This document shows, piece after piece, positions 24,681 to 33,355 of a stretch of DNA of 35,648 nt. Origin of the DNA: Thermoleophilia bacterium (GTDB lineage Bacteria; Actinomycetota; Thermoleophilia; Miltoncostaeales; Miltoncostaeaceae); contig JAGQUM010000020.1 in NCBI GenBank assembly GCA_020438485.1, positions 1 through 35,648 on the forward strand, in the 5' to 3' direction. The position numbers and the translations under genes are program-made. The first letter of the stretch is position 1; the number at the start of each line of letters is the position of its first letter. The notes below the pieces were generated by a model. That model worked only from the letters and a program-made list of their open reading frames with translations, had not been told where the DNA came from and ran no database searches.

Positions 24681-25820
24681 TCAGGCGGGGACGTACACGC
24701 AGCTGGGGTCCTCGGCGAGATGGTCGCCGGTGACGCCGTAGGCCCGGGCGCGGCTGCCACCACAGACCTCTTTGAACCCGCACCGGCCGCACTTGCCCTT
24801 CAGCAGCGCCGGGTCGCGCAGCTCGCGGAACAGCGGCGCGTCGCGGTAGATGTCGACGGCGCCGGCCTCGCGGACGTTGCCGGCCACGATGGGCAGGAAC
24901 CCCGACGGCGTCACGTCCCCCGTGTGCGAGATGAACATGAACCCGCGGCCGTCGTTGACGCCCTTCATGGGCCGGTCCAGGCCGTCGGCGTACCGGAAGC
25001 CCGCGCCGGCGACCCCCTCCAGCCGGTCGCCCAGCGACGCCCGCGCGGCGCGCTGCAGCGCGATGCGGCGGTAGTGGGGGGCCGCCGTGGCCTTGATGTC
25101 GAAGCCCACGGTGCCGGTGAGGTCATGCAGCCAGCCGAGCACCCGCTCGTGCCCGTCCGCGTCCAGCATGGCCAGGCGGGCGCCGCGGCCCGTGGGCACC
25201 AGGAAGAACACCGACCACTGCACCACGCCCCACTCCTGCAGTAGCGGCACCATGTCGGCCAGGGAGTCCGCGTTATCGGCGTACACCGTCGTGTTGACCT
25301 GCAGCGCCAGGCCCGCGTCGCCCGCCGCGCGCATCCCGCGCACGGTGCGCTCGAACGACCCGGCGAACCCGCGGAAGCGGTCGTGGACCTCGGCCGTCGG
25401 CGCGTCGAGGCTGAAGGCCACCCGGCGGATGCCCGCGTCACGCGCACGGGCCATGCGGTCGGCCGTCACGAGGGCCGTGGCCGTGGGGGTGAGCGATACG
25501 CGCAGCCCCGCCGCGTCGGCGTGCGCGGCCAGGTCGAACAGGTCAGGCCGCATCAGGGGGTCGCCGCCGGTCAACACCAGGATGGGGCGGCCGAAGCGCG
25601 CGAGGTCGTCGATGAGCGCCATGCCCTCGGCGGTCGTCAGCTCGCGCGGGTCGCGCCGGTGCTGCGCGTCCGCGCGGCAGTGGTCGCACGCGTACGCGCA
25701 GGCCCGGGTGACCTCCCACGCGATGGTGAAGGGGGCCATGTCGAAGTCGATCCGCGCCAGCCAGCCGTCGCGTTCGCCCCGCATCGCGCGCGCGCCGGGG
25801 GTGAGGGTGCGCTCGTCCAT
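24681..25820 (-). CDS. Radical SAM/SPASM protein, TIGR04053-like
   Basis: The 379-residue protein has the radical SAM cluster motif C41-AYA-C45-DH-C48, the LTGGDPLMRPD SAM-binding block and a C-terminal SPASM-type cysteine set (Cys344, 347, 353 and 374) in GKCGRCGFKEVCGGSRARAY and DPSCVY. This set is typical of the group holding AhbC/AhbD, NirJ and TIGR04053 proteins, which modify hemes or peptides through carbon radicals. No heme-pathway genes are adjacent, so the substrate is open. A TAGACA box lies seven bases before ATG, fitting a leaderless mRNA. It is divergent from a 92-residue hypothetical gene. Confidence 0.87.
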   Translation of the reverse strand: MDERTLTPGARAMRGERDGWLARIDFDMAPFTIAWEVTRACAYACDHCRADAQHRRDPRELTTAEGMALIDDLARFGRPILVLTGGDPLMRPDLFDLAAHADAAGLRVSLTPTATALVTADRMARARDAGIRRVAFSLDAPTAEVHDRFRGFAGSFERTVRGMRAAGDAGLALQVNTTVYADNADSLADMVPLLQEWGVVQWSVFFLVPTGRGARLAMLDADGHERVLGWLHDLTGTVGFDIKATAAPHYRRIALQRAARASLGDRLEGVAGAGFRYADGLDRPMKGVNDGRGFMFISHTGDVTPSGFLPIVAGNVREAGAVDIYRDAPLFRELRDPALLKGKCGRCGFKEVCGGSRARAYGVTGDHLAEDPSCVYVPA

Positions 25821-25827
25821 GGGGCGG

Positions 25828-25833
25828 TGTCTA
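25828..25833 (-). promoter_or_regulatory. Leaderless-type -10 box of the radical SAM gene
   Basis: TAGACA on the minus strand ends seven bases before the ATG at 25820; there is no ribosome-binding site. Confidence 0.4.
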
Positions 25834-25904
25834 CCACGCGACACGTCCCTGATCGCCCGCCGGGGGGGACCGTAGAAACCCCGGACATGTGGCAGGCTGG
25901 GCGC

Positions 25905-26183
25905 ATGCACACCGACACACCCGCGTTCTCGTGGCGCGTCAACGCCGACGCCGCACTTCCCGACGTGGCACCGCCCGGCCTGGCCGACGAGGTGGCGCGT
26001 GCGTTCCGTGCCGACGGCGGCCTGCCCGACGTCACCATCGTGGGCGGCGCCCTTCACCTGCAGGTGCATGCGCGCGGCCGCACCAAGGACGATGCCGAGC
26101 ACGCCGTGGCCCAGGGGCTTGCCGCGGTGCTGCGCGACCTCGGGCAAGGCGAGGTCCACGTCCGCGCGTCGGTGGCGCTGTGA
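25905..26183 (+). CDS. Small hypothetical protein
   Basis: The 92-residue product (MHTDTPAFSWRVNADAALP onward) has two likely strands (LPDVTIVGGALHLQVHARG and GEVHVRASVAL) around a helix (TKDDAEHAVAQGLAAVL), a compact alpha/beta fold with no cysteine, signal or membrane segment. CAGGCT ends six bases before this ATG. An in-frame ATG at 25887 after TAGAAA would add six residues. The family is not recognised. It is divergent from the radical SAM gene, but nothing in it looks like a peptide substrate. Confidence 0.6.
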   Translation: MHTDTPAFSWRVNADAALPDVAPPGLADEVARAFRADGGLPDVTIVGGALHLQVHARGRTKDDAEHAVAQGLAAVLRDLGQGEVHVRASVAL

Positions 26184-26566
26184 CCCCGGCGGGTGCCGCA
26201 TGAGCGGCGGCCACGGTGCCCCCGGCCGCATCGCCGGCGTCGACCTCACCGCCCCCGACGCCAGGGCCGCGCGCGTCGACCTCGACCCGCGGGGTTGCGG
26301 ACTGGACCCCGCAGCCGCTCGACATGGGCGCAGACGACGGGTGCGCGCCTGACGGAACGCCGGCGGCGGCGTGTGCCACGACACCGGGCGATCCAACGCC
26401 GGCCTGCCGCCTGGTGGATGCCGTGCATGGCCGAGGTGGATCCGGGCACCGGGCTCCGCTGCGCGGTGGTGTGCGGCCCCGCCGGGGCGGATCGCCCTGC
26501 AAGGGGGACGGCACGGGGCGGCGGCGGAAGGCCTGCCGCGCCGGCAACGACTAGGATCGCGCGCCC
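26184..26566 (+). pseudogene. Possible decayed gene before prfC
   Basis: Coding character hops between frames. From ATG at 26201 one frame reads MSGGHGAPGRIAGVDLTAPD and on to about 26310. A second then reads DWTPQPLDMGADDG, and a third is faintly visible further on. No intact frame spans the stretch. It may be a pseudogene with several indels or simply noncoding GC-rich sequence. The product is not recognised. Confidence 0.3.
26552..26557 (+). promoter_or_regulatory. -10 box of prfC, near-leaderless
   Basis: TAGGAT ends nine bases before the ATG at 26567, so at most a very short leader is expected. Confidence 0.45.
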
Positions 26567-28144
26567 ATGAGCGTCACCCCCGCAGAGATCCGCGCCGAGG
26601 CGTCCCGGCGGCGCACGTTCGCCATCATCAGCCACCCGGACGCCGGTAAGACGACGCTTACCGAGAAGCTGCTGCTGTACGGCGGCGCCATCGATCTGGC
26701 CGGCGCCGTGAAGGCCCGCAAGGGGCACCGCGGCACGGCGTCCGACTGGATGGGCATCGAGCAGGAGCGCGGCATCTCCGTCAGCTCGACCGTGCTGCGG
26801 TTCGAGTACCGCGACGCCGTGGTGAACCTGCTGGACACGCCCGGTCACAGGGACTTCTCGGAGGACACGTACCGCGTGCTGACCGCGTGCGACGCGGCGC
26901 TCATGGTGCTGGACGCCGCGAAGGGCGTGGAGGACCAGACCCGCAAGCTGCTGGCGGTCTGCCGCCGGCGGGGCCTGCCCGTCATCAGCTTCGCGAACAA
27001 GGTCGACCGGCCGGGCATCGAGCCGCTCGAGCTGCTGGACCAGATCGAGGACGAGCTGGGCATGACGCCCGTGCCCATCACGTGGCCCGTGGGGTCCACC
27101 GGCACGTTCGCGGGCCTGATCGAGCGCTCCAGCGGCGACTTCATCCGCTTCACGCGCTCGGCGCGCGGCGCCACCGAGGCCGAGGAGGAGCGCCTGGACC
27201 TGGCCGACGCCGACGTGGAGGACGCAGACCGGCGCGCGGCGCGGGACGAGGTCGAGCTGCTCGACGCGGTCGGCGCCACCATCGACCGCGACGAGTTCCT
27301 GGCCGCCCGCATGACGCCGGTCTTCTTCGGCTCGGCCCTGGCGAACTTCGGCGTCCGCCACATCCTCGACGCGCTCGTCGACCTCGCGCCGGCGCCCCGG
27401 GCGTGGCCCACTGCCGACGACGACGAGCGCGCCGTGGACGCCCCGTTCAGCGGCTTCGTGTTCAAGATCCAAGCCAACGCCGACAGGGCCCACCGCGACC
27501 GCATCGCGTACCTGCGGGTGTGCACTGGCCGGTTCGAGCGGGGCATGCCGCTGACCATCGCCCGCACCCGCAAACAGCTCACCACCCGCTACGCGCACCT
27601 GCCGTTCGGCCGCGAGCGCCTGGAGCTGGAGGACGCGTTCCCCGGCGACGTCGTGGGCCTGGTGAACGCCACCGAGGTGCGCGTGGGCGACACGCTGCAC
27701 GACGGGCCCGCCGTCGCGTTCCCGCCCGTGCCGATGTTCGCCCCCGAGCACTTCACTGTGGCCCGCAACATGGACTCCAGCCGCTACAAGCAGTTCACGA
27801 AGGGCCTGCAGCAGCTCGAAGAGGAGGGCGTCGTGCAGATCCTGCGGCGCCAGGGGCGGGCCGACCCGCACCCCGTGCTGGCCGCCGTGGGGCCGCTGCA
27901 GTTCGAGGTGGCCGTCCACCGGCTGCGCGAGGAGTTCCGCGCCTCCGTCGAGCTGGACCCTCCGCGCGGGGGCGTCGCACGCCGCATCAACCCCGCTCAG
28001 GCCGACGTGTTCACCCGCAGCGGCGTGGCCCTGTACGAACGCGCCGACGACGCCGTGATGGCCGTGTTCGAGAACGACCAGCAGTTCGGCTTCTTCGCCC
28101 GGCGCAACCCGGACATCACGCTGGAGCCGTTGACCGGGGGTTAG
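26567..28144 (+). CDS. prfC: Peptide chain release factor 3
   Basis: RF3 is the GTPase that removes RF1/RF2 from the ribosome after peptide release. The 525-residue protein has G1 SHPDAGKTT (22-30), the switch region EQERGISVSST, G3 DTPGHRDFSEDTYR, G4 FANKVDRPG and a G5-like FFGSAL. The RF3-specific C-terminal domains are recognisable by RNMDSSRYKQFTKGLQQLEEEG and GPLQFEVAVHRLREEF. Length and motifs match RF3 rather than EF-G or TypA. Its stop overlaps the convergent diguanylate cyclase stop by four bases. Confidence 0.96.
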   Translation: MSVTPAEIRAEASRRRTFAIISHPDAGKTTLTEKLLLYGGAIDLAGAVKARKGHRGTASDWMGIEQERGISVSSTVLRFEYRDAVVNLLDTPGHRDFSEDTYRVLTACDAALMVLDAAKGVEDQTRKLLAVCRRRGLPVISFANKVDRPGIEPLELLDQIEDELGMTPVPITWPVGSTGTFAGLIERSSGDFIRFTRSARGATEAEEERLDLADADVEDADRRAARDEVELLDAVGATIDRDEFLAARMTPVFFGSALANFGVRHILDALVDLAPAPRAWPTADDDERAVDAPFSGFVFKIQANADRAHRDRIAYLRVCTGRFERGMPLTIARTRKQLTTRYAHLPFGRERLELEDAFPGDVVGLVNATEVRVGDTLHDGPAVAFPPVPMFAPEHFTVARNMDSSRYKQFTKGLQQLEEEGVVQILRRQGRADPHPVLAAVGPLQFEVAVHRLREEFRASVELDPPRGGVARRINPAQADVFTRSGVALYERADDAVMAVFENDQQFGFFARRNPDITLEPLTGG

Positions 28145-29718
28145 GCGGCACTGGCCACCGCCACGCCGGCGGGACCGGCGCGGTACACCCGGCCCTTGCG
28201 GTTGGCCTTGCCCGCGATGAGCGCCGCGTCGGCGCGCGCGATCAGCTCGTCGAGGTCGCCGTCACCCGCCGTGTCGTCGGCGTACCCCACCGTGCAAAGA
28301 ACGACGTGGCCGCCGGATGATGTCGATACGGGGCGGGCCTGGCAGTCGTCCAGCAGCCGGTCGAACACCTCGCCGGTCACGCGCCCCGCGCGACCGGCGA
28401 GGACGACGACGAACTCATCGCCGCCGAGACGCGCGACCACGTCGCCCGATCGTACCGCCGCGCGCAGGCGGCCGGCGAACGCCCGCAGCACCTCATCGCC
28501 GGTCTGGTGACCGTGCCTGTCGTTGATCTCCTTGAAGCCGTCGAGGTCCAGCACGGCCACCGCCGCCAGCCCCCCGCCGCCGCGGGCGCGGCGCAGCACC
28601 CGCGCCCCGCGCCGGGCCAGCTCGGCCCTGTTCACCAGACCCGTGAGCGGGTCAATGGTGGCCTTTCGGTGCATGGCGGCGACCGGTCGCGTCGCCCTGA
28701 ACACGAGCGGCAGCACCAGCAGCCCCGCGAGCAGGCCCGCCAGCACCGCCAGGCGCGTGCTCGTGACGACCGAACCGGATCCCTGGGTGAGTTCGTCCAC
28801 CGGGGCGAGCGCGACGACGTCGCCGGTGAGCTGGCCCGCGACGAACGGAGTGACGCGCGCCAGCATCGTCCGCCCGTCGAACGAGACGCGGCGGAAACCG
28901 GGTTCTCCGTCGACGCGCGAGGCGTAACGCAGCGCCTGCCGAAGTTCACCGCTTCGCCCCCGGCCCGAGACCCCCGTCGATCCGCCGGCGACCACGCCGT
29001 CCAGGCTGCGCGTGCGCGGCAGGATGGCAACGAAACCCCCGGCGCTGGGCGCCTCGGCCGTGAGGGCGTCGGCGAGCAGGCCCGGGCGCGAACGGACGGC
29101 GACGACCACCGGCGCCGAGCCGTAGCGCGTGAGCTTCGCGGCGACCAGCGAACCCGAGGCCTCGTCGACGCCCAGGACCACGCCGGGCGAGCGGCGCGTC
29201 GCGGCGAACCACCGCGTGCCCGTCGCGCGGTGCATGCGCGTCGTGCCCTGCAGATGGAACTGGACGCGACCCTGGTCGCCGGTGGTCACCGACATCACAT
29301 CGCCACGGGTGCCGGCCCCCTGCACCAGGACGAAACCCGCGATGCCGTCGCGACGCATCTCCACCGTGACGCCCGTGTGGAAGACGACCGACGCGGTCTC
29401 CACGTCGGGGCTGCGCGCAAGAGCGGCCAGGAGCCGAACGGCCATGGCCGCCGCACCGTCCCACCCGGCCCGGGGATCCAGCGCCCGGACCGCGAGGTCA
29501 CGCGCCAGGATCTCGGCGGCCGCGCGAAACGGCGCGGCGTCGCGCACCAGCGATCCGCGCACCCGCGCCGTGGTGCCGTCGAGCCGCTCGTGGCCTCGCG
29601 CCAGCATCGCGTCCTCGGCGACCCGGTTCTGCAGGATGAGGGCGCCCGCCACCGTGGCCACCTGGATCACGGCGACCAGCGACACAAGCAGGATGCGAAA
29701 GCGCAGCGGGGCCGACAC
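28141..29718 (-). CDS. Membrane-bound diguanylate cyclase (GGDEF)
   Basis: The 525-residue protein has an N-terminal helix (FRILLVSLVAVIQVATVAGALIL), a periplasmic-type sensor of about 300 residues, a second helix (LAVLAGLLAGLLVLPLVF) and a cytoplasmic GGDEF domain. The domain begins DPLTGLVNRAEL, carries the active GGDEF at 432-436 and an intact inhibitory I-site RSGD five residues before it. It should make cyclic-di-GMP from GTP, with product feedback. GTG start with AAGG upstream. It is clearly paralogous to the protein at 33356-34927 in both ends and layout. The sensor ligand is unknown. Confidence 0.92.
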   Translation of the reverse strand: MSAPLRFRILLVSLVAVIQVATVAGALILQNRVAEDAMLARGHERLDGTTARVRGSLVRDAAPFRAAAEILARDLAVRALDPRAGWDGAAAMAVRLLAALARSPDVETASVVFHTGVTVEMRRDGIAGFVLVQGAGTRGDVMSVTTGDQGRVQFHLQGTTRMHRATGTRWFAATRRSPGVVLGVDEASGSLVAAKLTRYGSAPVVVAVRSRPGLLADALTAEAPSAGGFVAILPRTRSLDGVVAGGSTGVSGRGRSGELRQALRYASRVDGEPGFRRVSFDGRTMLARVTPFVAGQLTGDVVALAPVDELTQGSGSVVTSTRLAVLAGLLAGLLVLPLVFRATRPVAAMHRKATIDPLTGLVNRAELARRGARVLRRARGGGGLAAVAVLDLDGFKEINDRHGHQTGDEVLRAFAGRLRAAVRSGDVVARLGGDEFVVVLAGRAGRVTGEVFDRLLDDCQARPVSTSSGGHVVLCTVGYADDTAGDGDLDELIARADAALIAGKANRKGRVYRAGPAGVAVASAA

Positions 29719-29906
29719 GGCTTACGGCCTTGAACGATCGGGGGCGGACAACATCACATCGGTGCCCGCCGCCCACGCCTTGAGACGACGGGCCGAAGCG
29801 GGGCGCCGCACGGCGGCGGGGCGGCCCGGGGTGAGGGACCCATGTCGCACGCGCGACCGTGAGGGGCGGCCGCCCGCCGAGGCCGTGGGTGAGGTCACCC
29901 AGGCCG

Positions 29907-30242
29907 TCACCGGAAGCTGATCGGGGGACGGGCGCCGTCGAACGGCGTGGCCGCCACCACGGCCGAGGGCGCGAGGGGCCCGTAGATGTGGGGGTAGGTG
30001 TCGTCCCCCACCGGGTCCTCACGCCACGGGACGCCCAGCAGGTCGGTGTCGATCTCCAGCAGTACCAGGGGCTCCGTGGCGTCGGCGTAGTACCGCGCGT
30101 ACACCCCTGCCACCTGGTCGGCGCGGGACGCGTGGATGAATCCCTCCCGGGCCAGCGTCACGCCGCGGCTGGAGGTGGTGTACGCTCCGGCGCGGCGCGC
30201 CGCGTCCCAGTCGGCGGCGGCGGCGATGTGGAAGACGCGCAC
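29907..30242 (-). CDS. DUF952-family protein
   Basis: The 111-residue protein shows the DUF952 blocks: VFHIAAAADWDAARRAGAYT, EGFIHASRADQVAGVYARYY, VLLEIDTDLL and a late YPHIYGPLAPSAVV. The family is small, cytoplasmic and without a proven function; its fold is related to ADP-ribosyltransferase-like proteins. GTG starts three bases after the stop of the ArsR gene, so both are translated from one mRNA. The 188 bases between it and the upstream-facing cyclase gene hold nothing clear. Confidence 0.87.
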   Translation of the reverse strand: MRVFHIAAAADWDAARRAGAYTTSSRGVTLAREGFIHASRADQVAGVYARYYADATEPLVLLEIDTDLLGVPWREDPVGDDTYPHIYGPLAPSAVVAATPFDGARPPISFR

Positions 30243-30245
30243 GCC

Positions 30246-30575
30246 TCAGGCGCCGACGATACGCGCCAGCTCGGCCACCTGCACCCTCAGCCCGTCGCAC
30301 ACGGTGGAGCACAGGGCGAGCACGCTGGGGTCGGCGACCGAGTAGACCACCCGGTTGCCTTCCTTGCGCCGGGTCAGCACCCCGGCCTTGTGGAGCGTCG
30401 CCAGGTGCTTCGAGACGTTCTGCTGCGTCGCGCCCAGATCCGCCGCCAGCTCGCCGACGCTGCGTTCGCCCGCCGACAGCCGGTCGAGCAGCCGGATGCG
30501 GATCGGCTCGCCGATCAGGCGGAAGCGCTCCGCAATGAGCTCAACGAGCTCGTCCGGGAGTGGTTGTCGGCTCAT
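30246..30575 (-). CDS. ArsR-family transcriptional regulator
   Basis: The 109-residue winged-helix protein has the ArsR plan: ERFRLIGEPIRIRLLDRLSAGERSVGELAADLG, the recognition helix ATQQNVSKHLATLHKAG and the wing VLTRRKEGNRVVYSV. Two cysteines, C-x-x-x-C in ALCSTVCDGL, lie in the last helix and could sense a metal or a thiol-reactive signal. The classic ELCVCDL metal site is absent. A TAGAGT box at 30608-30613 gives it its own promoter between the MMPL stop and its start. Likely partners are the upstream MMPL gene and the DUF302 gene, which share a palindrome at 32866-32889. Confidence 0.9.
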   Translation of the reverse strand: MSRQPLPDELVELIAERFRLIGEPIRIRLLDRLSAGERSVGELAADLGATQQNVSKHLATLHKAGVLTRRKEGNRVVYSVADPSVLALCSTVCDGLRVQVAELARIVGA

Positions 30576-30607
30576 CCGCACCCCGTTCGGGTGGATTGGG
30601 GCCACGC

Positions 30608-30613
30608 ACTCTA
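30608..30613 (-). promoter_or_regulatory. -10 box of the ArsR/DUF952 pair
   Basis: TAGAGT on the minus strand lies 32 bases before the ArsR ATG, so this mRNA has a leader, with GGGGTG before the start. Confidence 0.4.
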
Positions 30614-30642
30614 GCGGCGCGCGGCCCTTCCCCCGGGGCCGG

Positions 30643-32775
30643 CTACTCGTGCCCATGGCCGAACGACACGGACGGCAGCATCCGCCGCAGGGGTGCCGGC
30701 GTCCACCACGCGGCCGGCCCCAGCAGGCGCAGCGCCACCGGCACCAGCAGCAGGCGCACGAGGAACGCGTCGAGCGCGACGGCGACGCCCAGGATGATTC
30801 CCATCTCCTTCGGGGGCAGCGGACCTGACAGGGCGAACGTGAAGAACACGGCAACCATGACGGCCGCGGCCGCAAGGATCACCCGCCCGGAGTGCGCCAG
30901 CCCACCGACCATGGCGTCCTTGACGTCGCCGCCCGAGTGCTCGAGGTGCTCCTTCGCGGAGGCCAGCAGGAATACGGTGTAGTCCATCGCGATCGCGAAG
31001 ATCATCGCGAAGAAGAACACCGGACCCCACGCGTCGAGGAAGCCCTGCGACTCGAAGCCCAGCAGGGAGGCCAGGTGGCCCTCCTGGAACACCAGGCGGG
31101 CCACGCCGAACGCGGCCGCCGTGGCCAGCAGGTTCGTGACCACGCCCACCAGCGCCACCACCGGCGCCTGCAGCGCCACGAGCAGCAGGAGGAAGCCCAA
31201 CGCGAGGACGACGCCGATCACGATCGGCGTGGCGTCGGCCAGGGCGACCTCCAGGTCGTGGTTCTCGGCCGGTGCCCCGCCCACCAGGCTCCCCGCGGGC
31301 AGCGTGCCCCGCAGCCGGTCGATGGTGCGCCCCACCCCGGTGTCCGAGGGGTCCGTCGCGGGGACGGCCTGGATCATCGTCCACGTGCCGTCCGCGGACG
31401 GCACGCCGGGCATGGCCGCCGCGATCCCCCGATCGGCGGTCAGCACCGTGGCCGCCGCGGCCGCGTCGCCGGTCGGGGCCACGACCTGCAGCGTCCCCGG
31501 CGCACCCGGGCCGAACGCCTCCTGCACCTGTGCGTACCCCTCGCGCGACGAGTCGCCGTGGGGGACCACCGCGATGGAGGGCATGCCGGTGCGCAGGCCC
31601 AGCACTGGGGCCGCCAGCGCCAGCAGCACCAGCAGCGCGGGAAGGCCGTACAAGAGCGGCTTGCTCCAGATGCGCTCGGCCCAGCGGGCGAACGCCGGGG
31701 AGCGGTGCTCGCCCTGGTGCACCCACCTCAGGGACAGCCGGTCGACCCTGGAGCCCAGCGCCCCGAGCACGGCCGGCAGCAGCGTCATGGTCGCCGCGAG
31801 GATGAACACGACCGCCACCATGATGCCGAGCGCCATGGAGCGGAACGCGGGGCTGGGCACCAGCAGCACGGCCGATAGGGAGATCAGCACGGTGACGCCC
31901 GAGAACAGGACGGCCTTGCCGGCCGTGTCCATGGCCACGCCGGCCGCGTCGTCGGCGGCCATACCGCCGCCGAAGTGGGCGGCGCGGTAGCGCACCACGA
32001 TGAACAGCGCGTAGTCGATGCCCAGCGCAAGGGCGAACATCAGGGCGAAGTTCATGGCCCAGATGGAGATGTCGGCGGCGAGCGTGCCCAGGTACAGGAC
32101 GCCGGCGGACGCGACCAGACCGACGATGGTGAGCAGCAGCGGGAGGCTGGCGGCGACCAGCGACCCGAACGCGACGACCAGGATCGCGAGCGTCACGGGC
32201 CACGAGAACAGCTCCGACTTCATCATGGCCGAGCGGTTGGCCTCGTTGAAATCGGACCACATCCCGCTGGCACCGGTGAGGTTGACGCTCACCTCCGCGC
32301 TGCCGAGGTCGCGGAGCGGACCCTTGAGGCGGTCCGCGGCGCGGACCATCTCCTTGGGGTTGCGGGCCGACGTCCCCGTCAGGATCGCCGTGTGCCCGTC
32401 GCGGCTGATCGTCATGCCGGGGCGGGGCTGCATCACGCCGGACACGGCCGGATCGGCGCGGAGGACGTCCGTCGCGCGGCGCAGCGTGTCGCGGAACGCC
32501 GGCGCATCGGTGGCGAGACCGGTCGAGTGCACCACCACCATCAGGGAGGTGGAGTCCGCCCCGTTGAACGCCCGGGAGACGAGATCACGCGCCTCCACGG
32601 ATTCGGATCCCGTGGCCTCCCAGCCCGCCCCCGACAGGGAGTGCTCCACGCGCGGCGCCAGGAAGCCGAGCCCGACCGCGATCACCACCCACGCGACGAA
32701 CACGATTCGCGCGTGGTGCGCGGACCAGCGCCCGAGCCGGCCGAGGGGCCCGAGCGAGAGGGCATGAGCGCTCAC
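30643..32775 (-). CDS. MMPL-family RND transporter
   Basis: The 710-residue integral membrane protein has the MMPL plan: an N-terminal helix (ARIVFVAWVVIAVGLGFLAP), a periplasmic domain, helices 2-6 with FALALGIDYALFIVVRYR, a second periplasmic domain and helices 7-12 with IFAIAMDYTVFLLASAKE. The Asp-Tyr pair in helices 4 and 10 is the proton-relay site of the family. It would export lipids or hydrophobic drugs using the proton gradient. I chose GTG at 32775. A TTG 30 codons upstream lies beside the promoter palindrome and adds a Gly-rich tail. Divergent from the DUF302 gene. Confidence 0.93.
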   Translation of the reverse strand: MSAHALSLGPLGRLGRWSAHHARIVFVAWVVIAVGLGFLAPRVEHSLSGAGWEATGSESVEARDLVSRAFNGADSTSLMVVVHSTGLATDAPAFRDTLRRATDVLRADPAVSGVMQPRPGMTISRDGHTAILTGTSARNPKEMVRAADRLKGPLRDLGSAEVSVNLTGASGMWSDFNEANRSAMMKSELFSWPVTLAILVVAFGSLVAASLPLLLTIVGLVASAGVLYLGTLAADISIWAMNFALMFALALGIDYALFIVVRYRAAHFGGGMAADDAAGVAMDTAGKAVLFSGVTVLISLSAVLLVPSPAFRSMALGIMVAVVFILAATMTLLPAVLGALGSRVDRLSLRWVHQGEHRSPAFARWAERIWSKPLLYGLPALLVLLALAAPVLGLRTGMPSIAVVPHGDSSREGYAQVQEAFGPGAPGTLQVVAPTGDAAAAATVLTADRGIAAAMPGVPSADGTWTMIQAVPATDPSDTGVGRTIDRLRGTLPAGSLVGGAPAENHDLEVALADATPIVIGVVLALGFLLLLVALQAPVVALVGVVTNLLATAAAFGVARLVFQEGHLASLLGFESQGFLDAWGPVFFFAMIFAIAMDYTVFLLASAKEHLEHSGGDVKDAMVGGLAHSGRVILAAAAVMVAVFFTFALSGPLPPKEMGIILGVAVALDAFLVRLLLVPVALRLLGPAAWWTPAPLRRMLPSVSFGHGHE

Positions 32776-32865
32776 GCGGTCACCCCCGCCCGCCGGTCGT
32801 GGCCCGCGGGCCGTATCGCGATCACCGGAAACGCTCGTTCCACCGCCGCCACCTCCATTGGACAA

Positions 32866-32889
32866 CTACACAACTGTATGCTTGTATAG
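32866..32889. promoter_or_regulatory. AT-rich imperfect palindrome between MMPL and DUF302 genes
   Basis: Arms CTACACAA and TTGTATAG, one mismatch in eight, flank eight bases. It is the only AT-rich stretch nearby and lies in the divergent promoter region, as ArsR-type operators do. A link to the ArsR protein at 30246 is inferred. Confidence 0.5.
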
Positions 32890-32929
32890 CACACATCGGC
32901 TGGACGTCGACCGACTGGAGCACCCCGCC

Positions 32930-33337
32930 GTGGAGAACACCCCGTACGCCCTTCGCCGCACCTCCGATCTGGGACTCGACGAGGCGGTGGGCGCCGTCAT
33001 CCGCGCCCTGGCCGGCAACGGGTTCGGCGTCCTCACCACCATCGATGTGGCCGCCACCCTGCGGGCAAGGCTGGGCGTGGACGTCCCCGGCTACGTGATC
33101 CTGGGGGCGTGCAATCCCACGCTGGCGCATCGGGGCCTTGACGCCGAGCCGGACCTCGGCGTGCTGCTGCCGTGCAACGTGGTCGTCCGCGAGGAGGCGG
33201 GAGGGACCGTGATCTCCGCCATGGATCCGGTGGCGGCTCTGAGCCTGGCGGGCAACCCGGCGCTCGAGCCGCTGGCGGCCGAGGCCCGTGTGCTCATCGA
33301 GCGCTCTCTGGCGTCGCTGGACGACGCGCCCGCCTGA
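32930..33337 (+). CDS. DUF302-family protein
   Basis: The 135-residue protein matches DUF302: LDEAVGAVIRALAGNGFGVLTTIDVAATLRARLG-like opening, the central GYVILGACNPTLAHRGLDAE with the family's conserved cysteine, and LLPCNVVVREEAGGTVISAMDP. It is soluble and of unknown function, often seen near redox, metal or sulfur genes. I chose GTG at 32930, with GGAG nine bases upstream, because the longer frame back to 32858 runs through the palindrome. It is divergent from the MMPL gene. Confidence 0.85.
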   Translation: MENTPYALRRTSDLGLDEAVGAVIRALAGNGFGVLTTIDVAATLRARLGVDVPGYVILGACNPTLAHRGLDAEPDLGVLLPCNVVVREEAGGTVISAMDPVAALSLAGNPALEPLAAEARVLIERSLASLDDAPA

Positions 33338-33355
33338 GCGGGCGCGGACGGCTGC

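Noticed and set aside
25905-26183. The 92-residue gene as a precursor peptide for the radical SAM enzyme
   Set aside because: It has no leader-core pattern or Cys/aromatic-rich tail, is on the opposite strand, and looks like a folded alpha/beta domain.
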